Shown piece by piece: positions 1-4,989 of a stretch of DNA of 6,256 nt. The number at the start of each line of letters is the position of its first letter. The stretch's first letter is position 1. The notes beneath the pieces are model-generated. The model did no database searches, was not told the DNA's origin, and saw only the letters and a list, made by a program, of their open reading frames with translations. The position numbers and the translations under genes are program-made. This stretch comes from Candidatus Bathyarchaeota archaeon BA1 (GTDB taxonomy: Archaea > Thermoproteota > Bathyarchaeia > Bathyarchaeales > Bathyarchaeaceae). The stretch spans positions 1 through 6,256 of the forward strand of contig LIHJ01000060.1 of NCBI GenBank assembly GCA_001399805.1, in the 5' to 3' direction.

Positions 1-129
1 GATTCACTTAATTTTTTAATTGTATACCGCCCGGTCCACCACCATTAACGGGTTTGATTTTTGGAAAAGAGGCTACTAAGGAAATCTGGAAATCTCCGAG
101 GGTTTCAAGCCTACTGTTAAACCCTGTGA
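1..129. other. Gene-free AT-rich flank
   Basis: I see no credible coding frame here. Positions 9-20 are an A/T tract (aattttttaatt), which could be a T-run terminator for a plus-strand gene lying left of the window or part of a promoter for a minus-strand gene. On the minus strand the region follows the stop codon of the first gene and contains the inverted repeat listed separately. A GC-rich patch near 28-50 (ccgcccggtccaccacc) looks superficially like a tRNA or rRNA end, but no partner arm is present. Confidence 0.5.
99..125 (-). terminator. Inverted repeat just past a stop codon, possible terminator
   Basis: AGGGTTT at 99-105 is perfectly complementary to AAACCCT at 119-125, giving a 7-bp stem with a 13-nt loop. 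It begins four bases after the stop codon of the minus-strand gene at 130. Archaeal termination mostly relies on T-runs, and no clear T-run follows directly, so this may instead be a 3' UTR stability hairpin or chance. Confidence 0.35.
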
Positions 130-471
130 CTAGGAGGCGAAGTCTACTATTATTGTGACTAAGTCCTTTTCAGGCACTCCTGTTACATCTAGCTTGCTTA
201 CGTCCATGTTATAGAACTTTCTGATCTTCTCGGGGACACTAACTTTTATGGTGGCTCCAGTTTTGTCCCATTTCACCTTTTCTTTTAGGATGGACCTCTT
301 TTCCCATTCCTCGACGGGGTGGCTTGCCATCCCTATGGAAACCGAGGTGAGGGCGTATAGGTGGATGACATCGCCACTGGGCTGGAAAAGATCATCCGGT
401 ATCTCTAAGGCCTTAGCCTCTTCAGCGGCTTGGCTCGACATGGACCTTGTAGACGAGGAAACGCCACCCAT
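130..471 (-). CDS. Hypothetical protein, about 113 aa, second gene of a small overlapping pair
   Basis: I do not recognise this family. The protein is mostly charged and soluble, with no signal peptide or membrane segment. Its C-terminal third contains ATIKVSVPEKIRKFY followed by a D/V-rich strand ending VTIIVDF. This faintly resembles the 'V.VPKKIR.F.GI' half of AbrB/SpoVT swapped-hairpin antitoxins, but the match is too weak for a call. Three starts are possible: ATG at 477, ATG at 471 and ATG at 441. I chose 471 because GGGTG (483-479) lies 7 nt upstream. The gene overlaps the 3' end of the DUF4258-like gene by about 50 nt, so the two are probably co-transcribed and translationally coupled. 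A toxin-antitoxin relation is only a guess from size and layout. Confidence 0.6.
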   Translation of the reverse strand: MGGVSSSTRSMSSQAAEEAKALEIPDDLFQPSGDVIHLYALTSVSIGMASHPVEEWEKRSILKEKVKWDKTGATIKVSVPEKIRKFYNMDVSKLDVTGVPEKDLVTIIVDFAS

Positions 472-661
472 AATCATGCACCCACAAGCTGACCTTAACC
501 AGCTTCCTATCCGTTCTCCTTAAAGTCTCTATAATAAACTCTTCCTCATTAATGTATTTCCTCCTTTCCATGGGCATGTCCAAGATGATTTGCCTAACCC
601 ATGCCTCATTGATAAATCTGTGTCTCTGAAGACTACGCTGAACCGCGCGTTGTCTGAACAA
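422..661 (-). CDS. DUF4258-like small protein
   Basis: This 79-residue basic protein has the layout of DUF4258 proteins as I know them: an N-terminal R/H-rich helix (QRHRFINEAWVRQIIL), a short E/Y-containing turn (ERRKYINEEEF), then beta-strands ending in LVYKVHVE. DUF4258 members are often annotated as possible toxins or RNA-binding proteins of the RelE-like world, and their function is not settled. The start is TTG at 661. An in-frame TGA lies two codons upstream (667-665), so the ORF cannot extend further and its N-terminus looks a little short for the family. Small inverted repeats straddle the start codon (649-662 and 662-673). The next gene overlaps its 3' end. I am fairly sure it is coding and only moderately sure of the family. 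Confidence 0.55.
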   Translation of the reverse strand: MFRQRAVQRSLQRHRFINEAWVRQIILDMPMERRKYINEEEFIIETLRRTDRKLVKVSLWVHDYGWRFLVYKVHVEPSR

Positions 662-673
662 CTTTCAGGAAAG
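649..673. promoter_or_regulatory. Two adjacent inverted repeats over the DUF4258-like start
   Basis: GTTGT-ctga-ACAAC (649-662) and CTTTC-ag-GAAAG (662-673) are back-to-back perfect 5-bp inverted repeats covering the TTG start at 661-659 and the bases just upstream. They could be an operator for self-repression, as in many small paired-gene modules, or an mRNA hairpin hiding the start. Both are short enough to arise by chance. Confidence 0.25.
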
Positions 674-1286
674 CAGATACCCTTGCACCACGGAGGCGAG
701 ATCAGAGTTGACTAATCAATAATGCACTTAACAGCCGTTCATGGGTGGGGTCTGTTCGTCATGGGTCCTCATTCCACCCTAGGTCGGTCTGGGACGGCGA
801 CATCATTCCCCGAAAAAAGTTGTGGTGGTTGGGGGTTATATCATTTTCGGTAACTTTTTTTCCACCAGCGTTCGCATTCTTCTAATGCTGCTTGGATTTG
901 TTGTTTTCGTTGTGAGGTTATGGCGAGTTGTTTGGCTATTTCGAGGGCTGGGGTGTGACATCTTCTTATTCTGTATGCGTAGCAGTGCTTCTTTGCCCTT
1001 CATCATTACCGCGGTTTCTAGTCTGGCTCTCTTTTCTCGTGCAGTACGGTGCACGCGATTGTGCCTTCGCCCTGGCATATTCCTCTGGCGTATTCTATGT
1101 TGCATTCTGGCAGTAGGTAGGATTTGACACGGCGTTGTCTAGGCATATTGACGGCCCCATATTTTATTAGCGCGCTAAATTTTTTCACATCATCCGCAAT
1201 AGAAAGAAGACACAGCGATAAATAAGGTTTGCAGATCAAGGCTCTCGTATGTGCCATTTTGTGCAAATGACATAACGAAGTCCATC
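662..1286. other. About 620 nt without a secure gene
   Basis: This stretch lies downstream of rnp2 and upstream of the DUF4258-like gene. At 739-780 there are two copies of CATGGGT (740-746 and 760-766), and GGGTGG (743-748) can pair with CCACCC (774-779). Between about 822 and 1127 both strands are open: the plus strand would encode a hydrophobic, cysteine-rich 101-mer and the minus strand a K/R/T/N-rich chain. Neither has a good ribosome-binding site or a family I recognise. At 1147-1286 there is a palindrome (1167-1178) and a minus-strand TATA-like CTTATTTAT (1227-1219). Many archaeal relatives have psmA after rnp2, but I cannot see any trace of it. Confidence 0.5.
836..1146 (-). pseudogene. 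Possible frameshifted small ORF, function unknown
   Basis: Two minus-strand frames abut here. The first starts at ATG 1146 and reads MPRQRRVKSYLLPECNIEYA..., containing three cysteines and ending with TAG at 1020-1018. The second frame is open from about 1105 to 836. Joining them at the purine run near 1035-1045 gives ...VLHEKR followed by ARLETAVMMKGKEALLRIQ and then a low-complexity T/N/S/K/R tail, about 103 residues in all. The central part looks protein-like, but I cannot assign a family and the tail may be noise. A plus-strand hydrophobic ORF covers the same DNA. No good Shine-Dalgarno sequence precedes 1146. This is a weak call, included because it is the only coding candidate in the region. 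Confidence 0.2.
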
Positions 1287-1607
1287 TCAGAATAAGGCCT
1301 TTTTGCGAAGAGCCCTTAATGTTCCAGAAACACCCAGAACGTGAAAGGTGGAGGTTTTCCCATTAACCTCAGTTATGGAGGCGATGGCAGCCCTAACCAT
1401 ATCAAGCACCAAATGGGAGCAACGCACTATAGCTCGGTTTTTTTGCGGGTCGTATTCAATGAGGGTGGGGCCAGCTCGGCTGACTCCGTATTCCCCGAAA
1501 ATCCGGAGGGTGGCATCCCAAATGGCGCTCATAACCTCCCTCTCGTTAAGGGGGTGCCCGCTCACAATCCTAAGAGCGAGGTAGCGCCGCCTCACAGGCT
1601 GAGACAA
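1287..1607 (-). CDS. rnp2: Ribonuclease P protein component 2 (Pop5/Rnp2)
   Basis: Pop5 is a protein subunit of archaeal RNase P. It pairs with Rpp30 to form the heterotetramer that supports the catalytic RNA in removing 5' leaders from pre-tRNAs. The 106-residue length fits the family. Recognisable features are the N-terminal RRRYLALRIVSG strand, FGEYGVSRAGPTLIEYD at about 38-54, the VRC.HLVLDMVRAA helix at about 61-74, and the conserved FHVLGVSGTLRAL at about 88-100. The start is TTG at 1607, supported by a strong Shine-Dalgarno GGAGG (1620-1616) 8 nt upstream. The 5' end overlaps the rnp3 3' end by 16 nt, so the partner subunits are probably made together. It is the last gene of its cluster. 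Confidence 0.95.
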   Translation of the reverse strand: MSQPVRRRYLALRIVSGHPLNEREVMSAIWDATLRIFGEYGVSRAGPTLIEYDPQKNRAIVRCSHLVLDMVRAAIASITEVNGKTSTFHVLGVSGTLRALRKKALF

Positions 1608-2332
1608 CAGTGTTTCCTCCTTATGACCCGCACGCCTTCAGCCACATAATCTGGGCTTAGCTTCTCTCTATTCCGCTCCACGATGGTTATGGGATATTCT
1701 GAGACGGCACGCAAAGCCAGGGGCATCGTCATATCGAAGAGTGTGGCAAGGGCTGCGTAGTCGAGGGGTCCCCTTATGAGGGACTCGTTTGTTGCTCCGC
1801 TGGAGATGATGACTGGCACACGAAACTTTTTAGCGATCGCCACTTCCCTGCGGAGACGAGAGAGTAGACGGATCCTCGAAAAACCCCTGGATGAAAGAAT
1901 CGGGGTCATATCAATTTCGAGGGATGCCAACGCCTTGGAAGCCAGCTCCGCCTCACCAGAATTGAAGAGGCTCTTACGGGGTTCCGTGGCGGGGAAGGAG
2001 AGGATGTCCACTCGGCGATCCTTAGCCGCCTGCCTAGCCACGGGCTTTGAGAGGCATGTCACCGATACCACCTCAAACTTTCGCCTAAAGCGGCGGAGGT
2101 CATTAAGCAGTTCAGAAGGTGTTGGGGGGGCAAAATCCACCCTTGTAACGAGGTCTATTTTGGCGTTGCTGCAGGTGCTTCGTAATTGGCGGATTTCGGC
2201 GGGTGATATGTTGGGTGGAAGGGGTATGCCAACCAAATGATACCCCATTTCAGAGGATTTGGCAATCATCCTCTCCGCTTGATTACGATCCTCAATTGAT
2301 GGACATAGGTGGAGGTCGACAAACCTTCTCAT
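1592..2332 (-). CDS. rnp3: Ribonuclease P protein component 3 (Rpp30/Rnp3)
   Basis: Rpp30 is the TIM-barrel-like (PHP-related) subunit of archaeal RNase P and binds Pop5. At 246 residues it has a normal length. Visible family features are the opening strand MRRFVDLHLCPS, the GYHLVGIPLPPN strand at about 30-41, DILSFPATE at about 109-117, the long KFRVPVIISSGA segment at about 168-179 and the following RGPLDYAALATLFDM. These correspond to Rpp30's 'SGA...R.P.D..AL..L.GM' signature. The ATG at 2332 overlaps the TGA of the upstream COG1325 gene in an ATGA arrangement, which points to translational coupling. The 3' end runs 16 nt into rnp2. The frame is intact with no missing block. Confidence 0.95.
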   Translation of the reverse strand: MRRFVDLHLCPSIEDRNQAERMIAKSSEMGYHLVGIPLPPNISPAEIRQLRSTCSNAKIDLVTRVDFAPPTPSELLNDLRRFRRKFEVVSVTCLSKPVARQAAKDRRVDILSFPATEPRKSLFNSGEAELASKALASLEIDMTPILSSRGFSRIRLLSRLRREVAIAKKFRVPVIISSGATNESLIRGPLDYAALATLFDMTMPLALRAVSEYPITIVERNREKLSPDYVAEGVRVIRRKHCCLSL

Positions 2333-2766
2333 GGGGATATCCCAAACCCCTTACAAATCTCGATGATGTCTTCGATTCTCCCTTTCCCAAATCGTATGCG
2401 GACACGGATCGGGTCAGCGGTGCAGAGCTTAAACTCCCCTTGGAGAGCGGCTTGCTTATCCAATCTGATGTATAGGCTTCCCTTCTCCACATGCAACCCT
2501 ATTTCCCTCAGCAATATCTCCTTATCCAGCCCATTCAGACCTGATGAGAGCCTCTCCATAATGGCTTGGACGATTTCCTTCTTCTTTATCTTGGCTTCAA
2601 GGAGGATGATGGGGTTGCCATGGTGCCCACGCAAACTGTCCCTCTCAAAAACTATGTCATCAAGGCAGTCGGATGGAAGAATGTGCTGCGCGGCTTCAAC
2701 AACCATGTTTGGGTCTTCAGTCGCGTGGCATATTGTTGTGATTGTTATTTGCTTGATTTGTTGCAT
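2329..2766 (-). CDS. COG1325-family RNA-binding protein (predicted exosome-associated subunit)
   Basis: This 145-residue protein matches the archaeal COG1325/DUF54 family, known in comparative genomics as a predicted exosome subunit or RNA-binding protein found in the exosome-RNase P superoperon. The N-terminal strand ITITTICHATEDPNMVVEA is characteristic ('HATED...V..A'), followed by RDSLRGHHGNPIILLEAKI at about 43-61 and a C-terminal IRVRIRFGKGRIEDIIEICKG. No catalytic site is expected, and its biochemical role is not firmly established. The start at 2766 has no Shine-Dalgarno sequence, but a TATA-like element lies about 23 nt upstream, so a leaderless or very short-leader transcript is likely. 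Its stop overlaps the rnp3 start in ATGA, making it the first gene of a three-gene unit. Confidence 0.88.
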   Translation of the reverse strand: MQQIKQITITTICHATEDPNMVVEAAQHILPSDCLDDIVFERDSLRGHHGNPIILLEAKIKKKEIVQAIMERLSSGLNGLDKEILLREIGLHVEKGSLYIRLDKQAALQGEFKLCTADPIRVRIRFGKGRIEDIIEICKGFGISP

Positions 2767-2784
2767 GGTTTGGGTTTGGTTATT

Positions 2785-2793
2785 GTTATATTA
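2785..2793 (-). promoter_or_regulatory. TATA-like box for the COG1325-rnp3-rnp2 unit
   Basis: Read on the minus strand the element is TAATATAAC, preceded by a purine-rich CGAAAAGC that could serve as BRE. Its centre is about 23 nt from the ATG at 2766. With typical archaeal TATA-to-start spacing, transcription would begin at or next to the ATG, consistent with the missing ribosome-binding site. The bases between are the C/A-rich repeat ACCAAACCCAAACC. Confidence 0.45.
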
Positions 2794-2843
2794 GTGCTTT
2801 TCGTTTCGGTAGGATTTCCATGTGGGCTATGGGCATCTAAGAC

Positions 2844-2848
2844 AAAAA
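2844..2848 (-). terminator. Possible T-run terminator after L13e
   Basis: Downstream of the L13e stop the minus strand reads CGTTTTTGTCTT, a T5 run with a short GC-containing segment before it (GCC...GGC, only 3 bp). Archaeal RNA polymerase can terminate at such U-tracts. It would separate L13e from the COG1325 unit, which appears to have its own promoter a little further on. Confidence 0.3.
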
Positions 2849-2897
2849 CGCCGACAATCAAGGCAGCGTCTATTTTACACTTGACACATTTAAACTA

Positions 2898-3095
2898 TCA
2901 ACCTAGATTCTTCAAGTATTTTTTAAGAGCCTTAATGTTTTCTTTATGTTTGGTTTTCCTCCTCAGATCGATGGGTATGCCTAACTTCAGTGCTTGTCTA
3001 AAATCCAATCCAGCCTCCATTAGCTCATCTCTGCTAAAACCTCTCCCTTCCCGCGTTCTGCCATTCTTTTTCCGTGCTACTGACTGAATTTTCAT
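2898..3095 (-). CDS. rpl13e: Large ribosomal subunit protein L13e (eL13-like)
   Basis: This is a short basic protein (65 residues from ATG 3095) of the archaeal L13e family, a component of the large ribosomal subunit in TACK archaea and eukaryotes. The signature GRTREGRGFSRDEL near the N-terminus matches 'GR.REGRGFS..EL' of eukaryotic L13e. It is followed by LGIPIDLRRKTKHKENIKAL, matching the 'GI.VD.RRR.KS.E.L..N...L' segment. Archaeal members are much shorter than the eukaryotic protein, so the length is normal. A GTG at 3101 is also in frame. I prefer the ATG because GAGGT (3109-3105) lies 9 nt before it. The gene is divergent from pdaD, with a shared 216-nt control region, and about 130 nt upstream of the COG1325 gene. 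Confidence 0.9.
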   Translation of the reverse strand: MKIQSVARKKNGRTREGRGFSRDELMEAGLDFRQALKLGIPIDLRRKTKHKENIKALKKYLKNLG

Positions 3096-3128
3096 TGTCA
3101 CTCAACCTCGTCTATTATTGCGTTATCG

Positions 3129-3136
3129 TTAAATAG
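3129..3136 (-). promoter_or_regulatory. TATA-like box for L13e
   Basis: On the minus strand CTATTTAA (3136-3129) lies about 37 nt upstream of the ATG at 3095. The expected start of transcription is near 3106-3110, leaving a very short leader that would just contain the GAGGT ribosome-binding site. The element GCAATAATA (3121-3113) lies between TATA box and start. Confidence 0.45.
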
Positions 3137-3255
3137 GTTTCAGGCGATTTTTCATGATTTGTTGGTGACGCATTGTCAGAGGAGTAACGTTCCTTGTAAG
3201 GACAACGGCTAGTGGAGTTGCAATGTCCCAATTGCTTTGAGGCTGTTTACCGCAA

Positions 3256-3265
3256 AATTAATAAT
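3256..3265 (+). promoter_or_regulatory. Candidate TATA box for pdaD
   Basis: The A/T-rich AATTAATAAT, preceded by CGCAAA as a possible BRE, lies about 50 nt upstream of the pdaD ATG. Typical spacing would put the transcription start near 3286-3290. That leaves a leader of about 22-26 nt carrying GTGAGGT (3292-3298) as a ribosome-binding site. The spacing from GTGAGGT to ATG (about 13 nt) is longer than usual. Confidence 0.4.
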
Positions 3266-3272
3266 CTAGTTA

Positions 3273-3288
3273 TTATTGCATGCAATAA
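3273..3288. promoter_or_regulatory. 16-bp perfect palindrome, candidate pdaD operator
   Basis: TTATTGCATGCAATAA is a perfect palindrome centred between 3280 and 3281. It lies between the candidate TATA box and the expected transcription start of pdaD, where a bound dimeric repressor would block polymerase. A second, weaker inverted pair of the same half-site (GCAAT 3220-3224, ATTGC 3231-3235) lies about 50 nt upstream. A transcription factor site is inferred from symmetry and position only. Confidence 0.45.
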
Positions 3289-3311
3289 CAAGTGAGGTAT
3301 AAAAGATAGGG

Positions 3312-3773
3312 ATGATCCCGAGAGAATTTTTCGTAACGAGCGGGAAGGCGCTCAGTCCTGTTTCTGAACTTAATGCGTTCGATCTCGCTCTGAAAAACGC
3401 TAAGATAGCTCAATGCAACCTGGTTTCGGTCAGCTCCATACTTCCTAAGGGGTGTAAAGAGATAAAGTACTATAACATACCCGCTGGCTCCATAACCTAC
3501 GCCGTGATAGCTCGCATGAATGGGAATGAGGGAACCATGATTGGCGCGGGTATCGCATGGACTTGGGAAAAGAACAAGAAATATGGACTAGTAGCGGAAG
3601 CTCACGGTTACATGGACCGAAGGGCTCTAAAAGAGACACTCATATGGAAAATTCGTGAAATGGCGAAGATACGGGGAATAGAAATTGACGACATTAATTA
3701 CCGAATAGAGGTCCAGAGGGTGCCCATGGACAATTACGGATGCGTCATATCAGCTCTAGTCTATAGACCGTAG
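3312..3773 (+). CDS. pdaD: Pyruvoyl-dependent arginine decarboxylase proenzyme (PvlArgDC)
   Basis: PdaD converts arginine to agmatine and CO2, the first step of archaeal polyamine synthesis. Agmatine is also the substrate for agmatidine formation on tRNA-Ile. The 153-residue proenzyme cleaves itself between two serines to create an N-terminal pyruvoyl group. The motif NLVSVSSILPKGCKEI places that bond between Ser41 and Ser42. A C-terminal GLVAEAHGY segment (Glu96) corresponds to the acidic active-site region known from the Methanocaldococcus jannaschii enzyme, by my alignment from memory. The N-terminus IPREFFVTSGKALSPVSELN fits the family, so ATG 3312 is the right start despite a weakly spaced ribosome-binding site. 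It is divergent from L13e and convergent with rpl15e, with a 22-nt gap to its stop. The frame is intact. Confidence 0.95.
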   Translation: MIPREFFVTSGKALSPVSELNAFDLALKNAKIAQCNLVSVSSILPKGCKEIKYYNIPAGSITYAVIARMNGNEGTMIGAGIAWTWEKNKKYGLVAEAHGYMDRRALKETLIWKIREMAKIRGIEIDDINYRIEVQRVPMDNYGCVISALVYRP

Positions 3774-3795
3774 CTTACCAACTTAATAACCGACT

Positions 3796-4389
3796 CTACT
3801 TTTTCTCCCTCTCCTTTCGCTTATGGACAGCACTGCGGCTTGGCCGGGCCTTCTCAGCTCCACGTCCCCTGTGACGAAGGCCCCTTACCTCTTTTCCAGC
3901 GCTGGTTAATCCCCGAAAAACCCTTCCACGGTGGGCCTCTCCACAAATCCAATTGATGTCCGTGTCCGATTGGATGGCTGGATGATCCGGATCCACCATG
4001 ATAACCTCAAACCATTTGAATCGTCCGTCCTCCCAAACCCAGTAGGAGTTAAGGGTTTCTAGGTTTGGAAACTTTCTTGCCGCCCTCTCCTCAGCGATCA
4101 GCCTCAAGCTCTTTGCGGGCTTAAGTTTGGCAACACCCATCCGCTTGGGCCTCCGACCTGATGTGGGCCTAGCCCTCCTCAAGCCCCCGCGCCGAACACG
4201 AACACGAACAACCACAAACCCTTGCTTGGCTTTGTACCCCAGCTTCCTTGCTCGATCAAGACGTGTCGGCCTTTCCACCCTGACAACCGTGGGTTGTCGA
4301 CGCCAATCGATAACCCTCTGCGACATCAACCCCTTCACGAAGGAGGCTTCTGGTCGTTTCCAAGCCGTCGCAACATATTTGTATGCCAT
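3796..4389 (-). CDS. rpl15e: Large ribosomal subunit protein L15e (eL15)
   Basis: L15e is a basic rRNA-binding protein of the archaeal and eukaryotic 50S/60S subunit. At 197 residues it is of normal length. Family landmarks include [20 protein letters not shown] at about 30-49, [19 protein letters not shown] at about 51-69, the basic [12 protein letters not shown] segment, the long conserved [20 protein letters not shown] at about 107-126, and [11 protein letters not shown] at about 129-139. The tail is the usual [13 protein letters not shown]..., ending KRKEREKK. The ATG at 4389 has AGGG (4400-4397) 7 nt upstream. Its leader and TATA promoter are listed separately. In many archaea it heads a cluster with COG1325, rnp3 and rnp2; here pdaD and L13e stand between them. 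Confidence 0.97.
   Translation of the reverse strand: MAYKYVATAWKRPEASFVKGLMSQRVIDWRRQPTVVRVERPTRLDRARKLGYKAKQGFVVVRVRVRRGGLRRARPTSGRRPKRMGVAKLKPAKSLRLIAEERAARKFPNLETLNSYWVWEDGRFKWFEVIMVDPDHPAIQSDTDINWICGEAHRGRVFRGLTSAGKEVRGLRHRGRGAEKARPSRSAVHKRKEREKK
3800..3804 (+). terminator. T-run, possible pdaD terminator
   Basis: A T5 tract (ctactttttctccctctcc) lies about 27 nt after the pdaD stop, inside the antisense 3' end of rpl15e. On the plus strand it is a plausible archaeal U-tract terminator. The minus strand here is simply the lysine-rich L15e tail, which forces an A-run, so the signal may be incidental. Confidence 0.3.
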
Positions 4390-4460
4390 TTTCTAACCCT
4401 TCATGCTGAGGTTCAACCTTTGTGGTTACATCCCTACGGATTTGCATCCGCAACTGGCTT
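4390..4460 (-). promoter_or_regulatory. Structured 5' leader of rpl15e
   Basis: From the TATA box position, the L15e mRNA should begin near 4459, giving a leader of about 70 nt. It contains a hairpin at 4434-4453: a 7-8 bp stem closed by a GCAA (GNRA-type) tetraloop, with two G-U pairs that form only in minus-strand RNA. A second small inverted repeat, AGGTT-g-AACCT, lies at 4409-4419. The AGGG ribosome-binding site follows at 4400-4397. Ribosomal-protein leaders are often folded for autoregulation, but whether this one is has to be inferred. Confidence 0.4.
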
Positions 4461-4480
4461 GTAGCAATGAGCCACAACAC

Positions 4481-4500
4481 AATTAATAAACCTTTTCAAG
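4481..4500 (-). promoter_or_regulatory. Strong BRE/TATA promoter of rpl15e
   Basis: On the minus strand CTTGAAAAGG (4500-4491) runs directly into TTTATTAATT (4490-4481). This is a classic archaeal purine-rich BRE followed by an A/T TATA box. It is the best-looking promoter in the window, as expected for a ribosomal protein gene. Start of transcription is predicted around 4457-4462. Confidence 0.65.
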
Positions 4501-4548
4501 TCTTAATGTTTCAATAGCGCCACATCTACAAAGCTTCCCGATGAGGCG

Positions 4549-4989
4549 CTAATATACCGACACCTTGGCAACACCCCTCACTTTTAGAAACTCGGGGATG
4601 ATCTCCCCCGGTATCTTCGTCTCAGCAATCAATGTGAGCTTTGGGGCGGGCGAGAGCTCCGGATCATCCACAATTGCTTGCCGTATACTTATGTTTTTAT
4701 TTGCTATGATTGAGGCCGATTTTGCGAGTATCCCAGGAATACTCGCGTTGATTGGGGTTATTTCCACCACGCCTAAGTTAAGGTATTTGGCGATCTCCTT
4801 CAAGGAGTGCCCCGCTGATCGTATGACCCGGAATATGACCCGTAGTTGTGGGTTTGCTTCGATTGCCTTTATGGTTTCGGTAACGGTTCTTCGATCCACC
4901 TTGGCAACACGCCCCACCCGTTTGGGTGGTATCTCTATGTCATTGCAATAGACCTTCCCGTCCCGCTGATCTGCCAGAGCCCTTACCAC
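4549..4989 (-). CDS. ACT-domain protein, predicted regulator of amino acid metabolism
   Basis: The N-terminal half has DGKVYCNDIEIP followed by a helix-turn-helix-like KRVGRVAKVDRRTVTETIKA. The C-terminal half is an ACT domain (GVVEITPINASIPGILAKSA, then NISIRQAIVDDPELSPAPKL, ending VRGVAKVSVY). This layout matches an archaeal family annotated as a predicted ACT-domain regulator of amino acid metabolism. Ligand and target are unknown. The frame is open to an ATG at 5037 (162 aa). I prefer GTG 4989 (146 aa) because GGGTG (5001-4997) lies 7 nt upstream, no ribosome-binding site precedes 5037, and 4991-5037 encodes TrpB2 on the other strand. An RRVVRAL stretch hints that the longer form could be genuine. 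It is head-to-head with trpB2, an amino acid synthesis gene. Confidence 0.8.
   Translation of the reverse strand: MVRALADQRDGKVYCNDIEIPPKRVGRVAKVDRRTVTETIKAIEANPQLRVIFRVIRSAGHSLKEIAKYLNLGVVEITPINASIPGILAKSASIIANKNISIRQAIVDDPELSPAPKLTLIAETKIPGEIIPEFLKVRGVAKVSVY

Noticed and set aside
620..700. tRNA-like start on the minus strand (GCCTCCGTGGTGCAAGGG...)
   Set aside because: No matching acceptor 3' strand, no T-loop GGTTCRANNCC arm and no anticodon stem could be built.
822..1127. Plus-strand 101-residue hydrophobic ORF
   Set aside because: It is rich in Phe, Cys, Val and Arg, as expected for the complement of a Lys/Thr/Asn-rich frame. It has no ribosome-binding site, no ordered membrane-segment pattern and no family resemblance.
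1776..2240. 154-residue plus-strand ORF
   Set aside because: It lies wholly inside the clearly recognisable rnp3 gene on the other strand.
3130..3190. C/D-box sRNA on the minus strand (two CTGA boxes, one ATCATGA)
   Set aside because: The C-like box has a mismatch at a key position and the order and spacing of C, D', C' and D boxes do not fit.
3298..3305. TATAAAAG just before the pdaD ATG as its TATA box
   Set aside because: It is only 7 nt from the ATG, so transcription would begin inside the gene, past the conserved N-terminus; no alternative start fits the family.
4256..4480. 74-residue minus-strand ORF upstream of and overlapping rpl15e
   Set aside because: It is out of frame with L15e over most of its length and has unlikely composition; the leader part is better explained as an untranslated, folded region.
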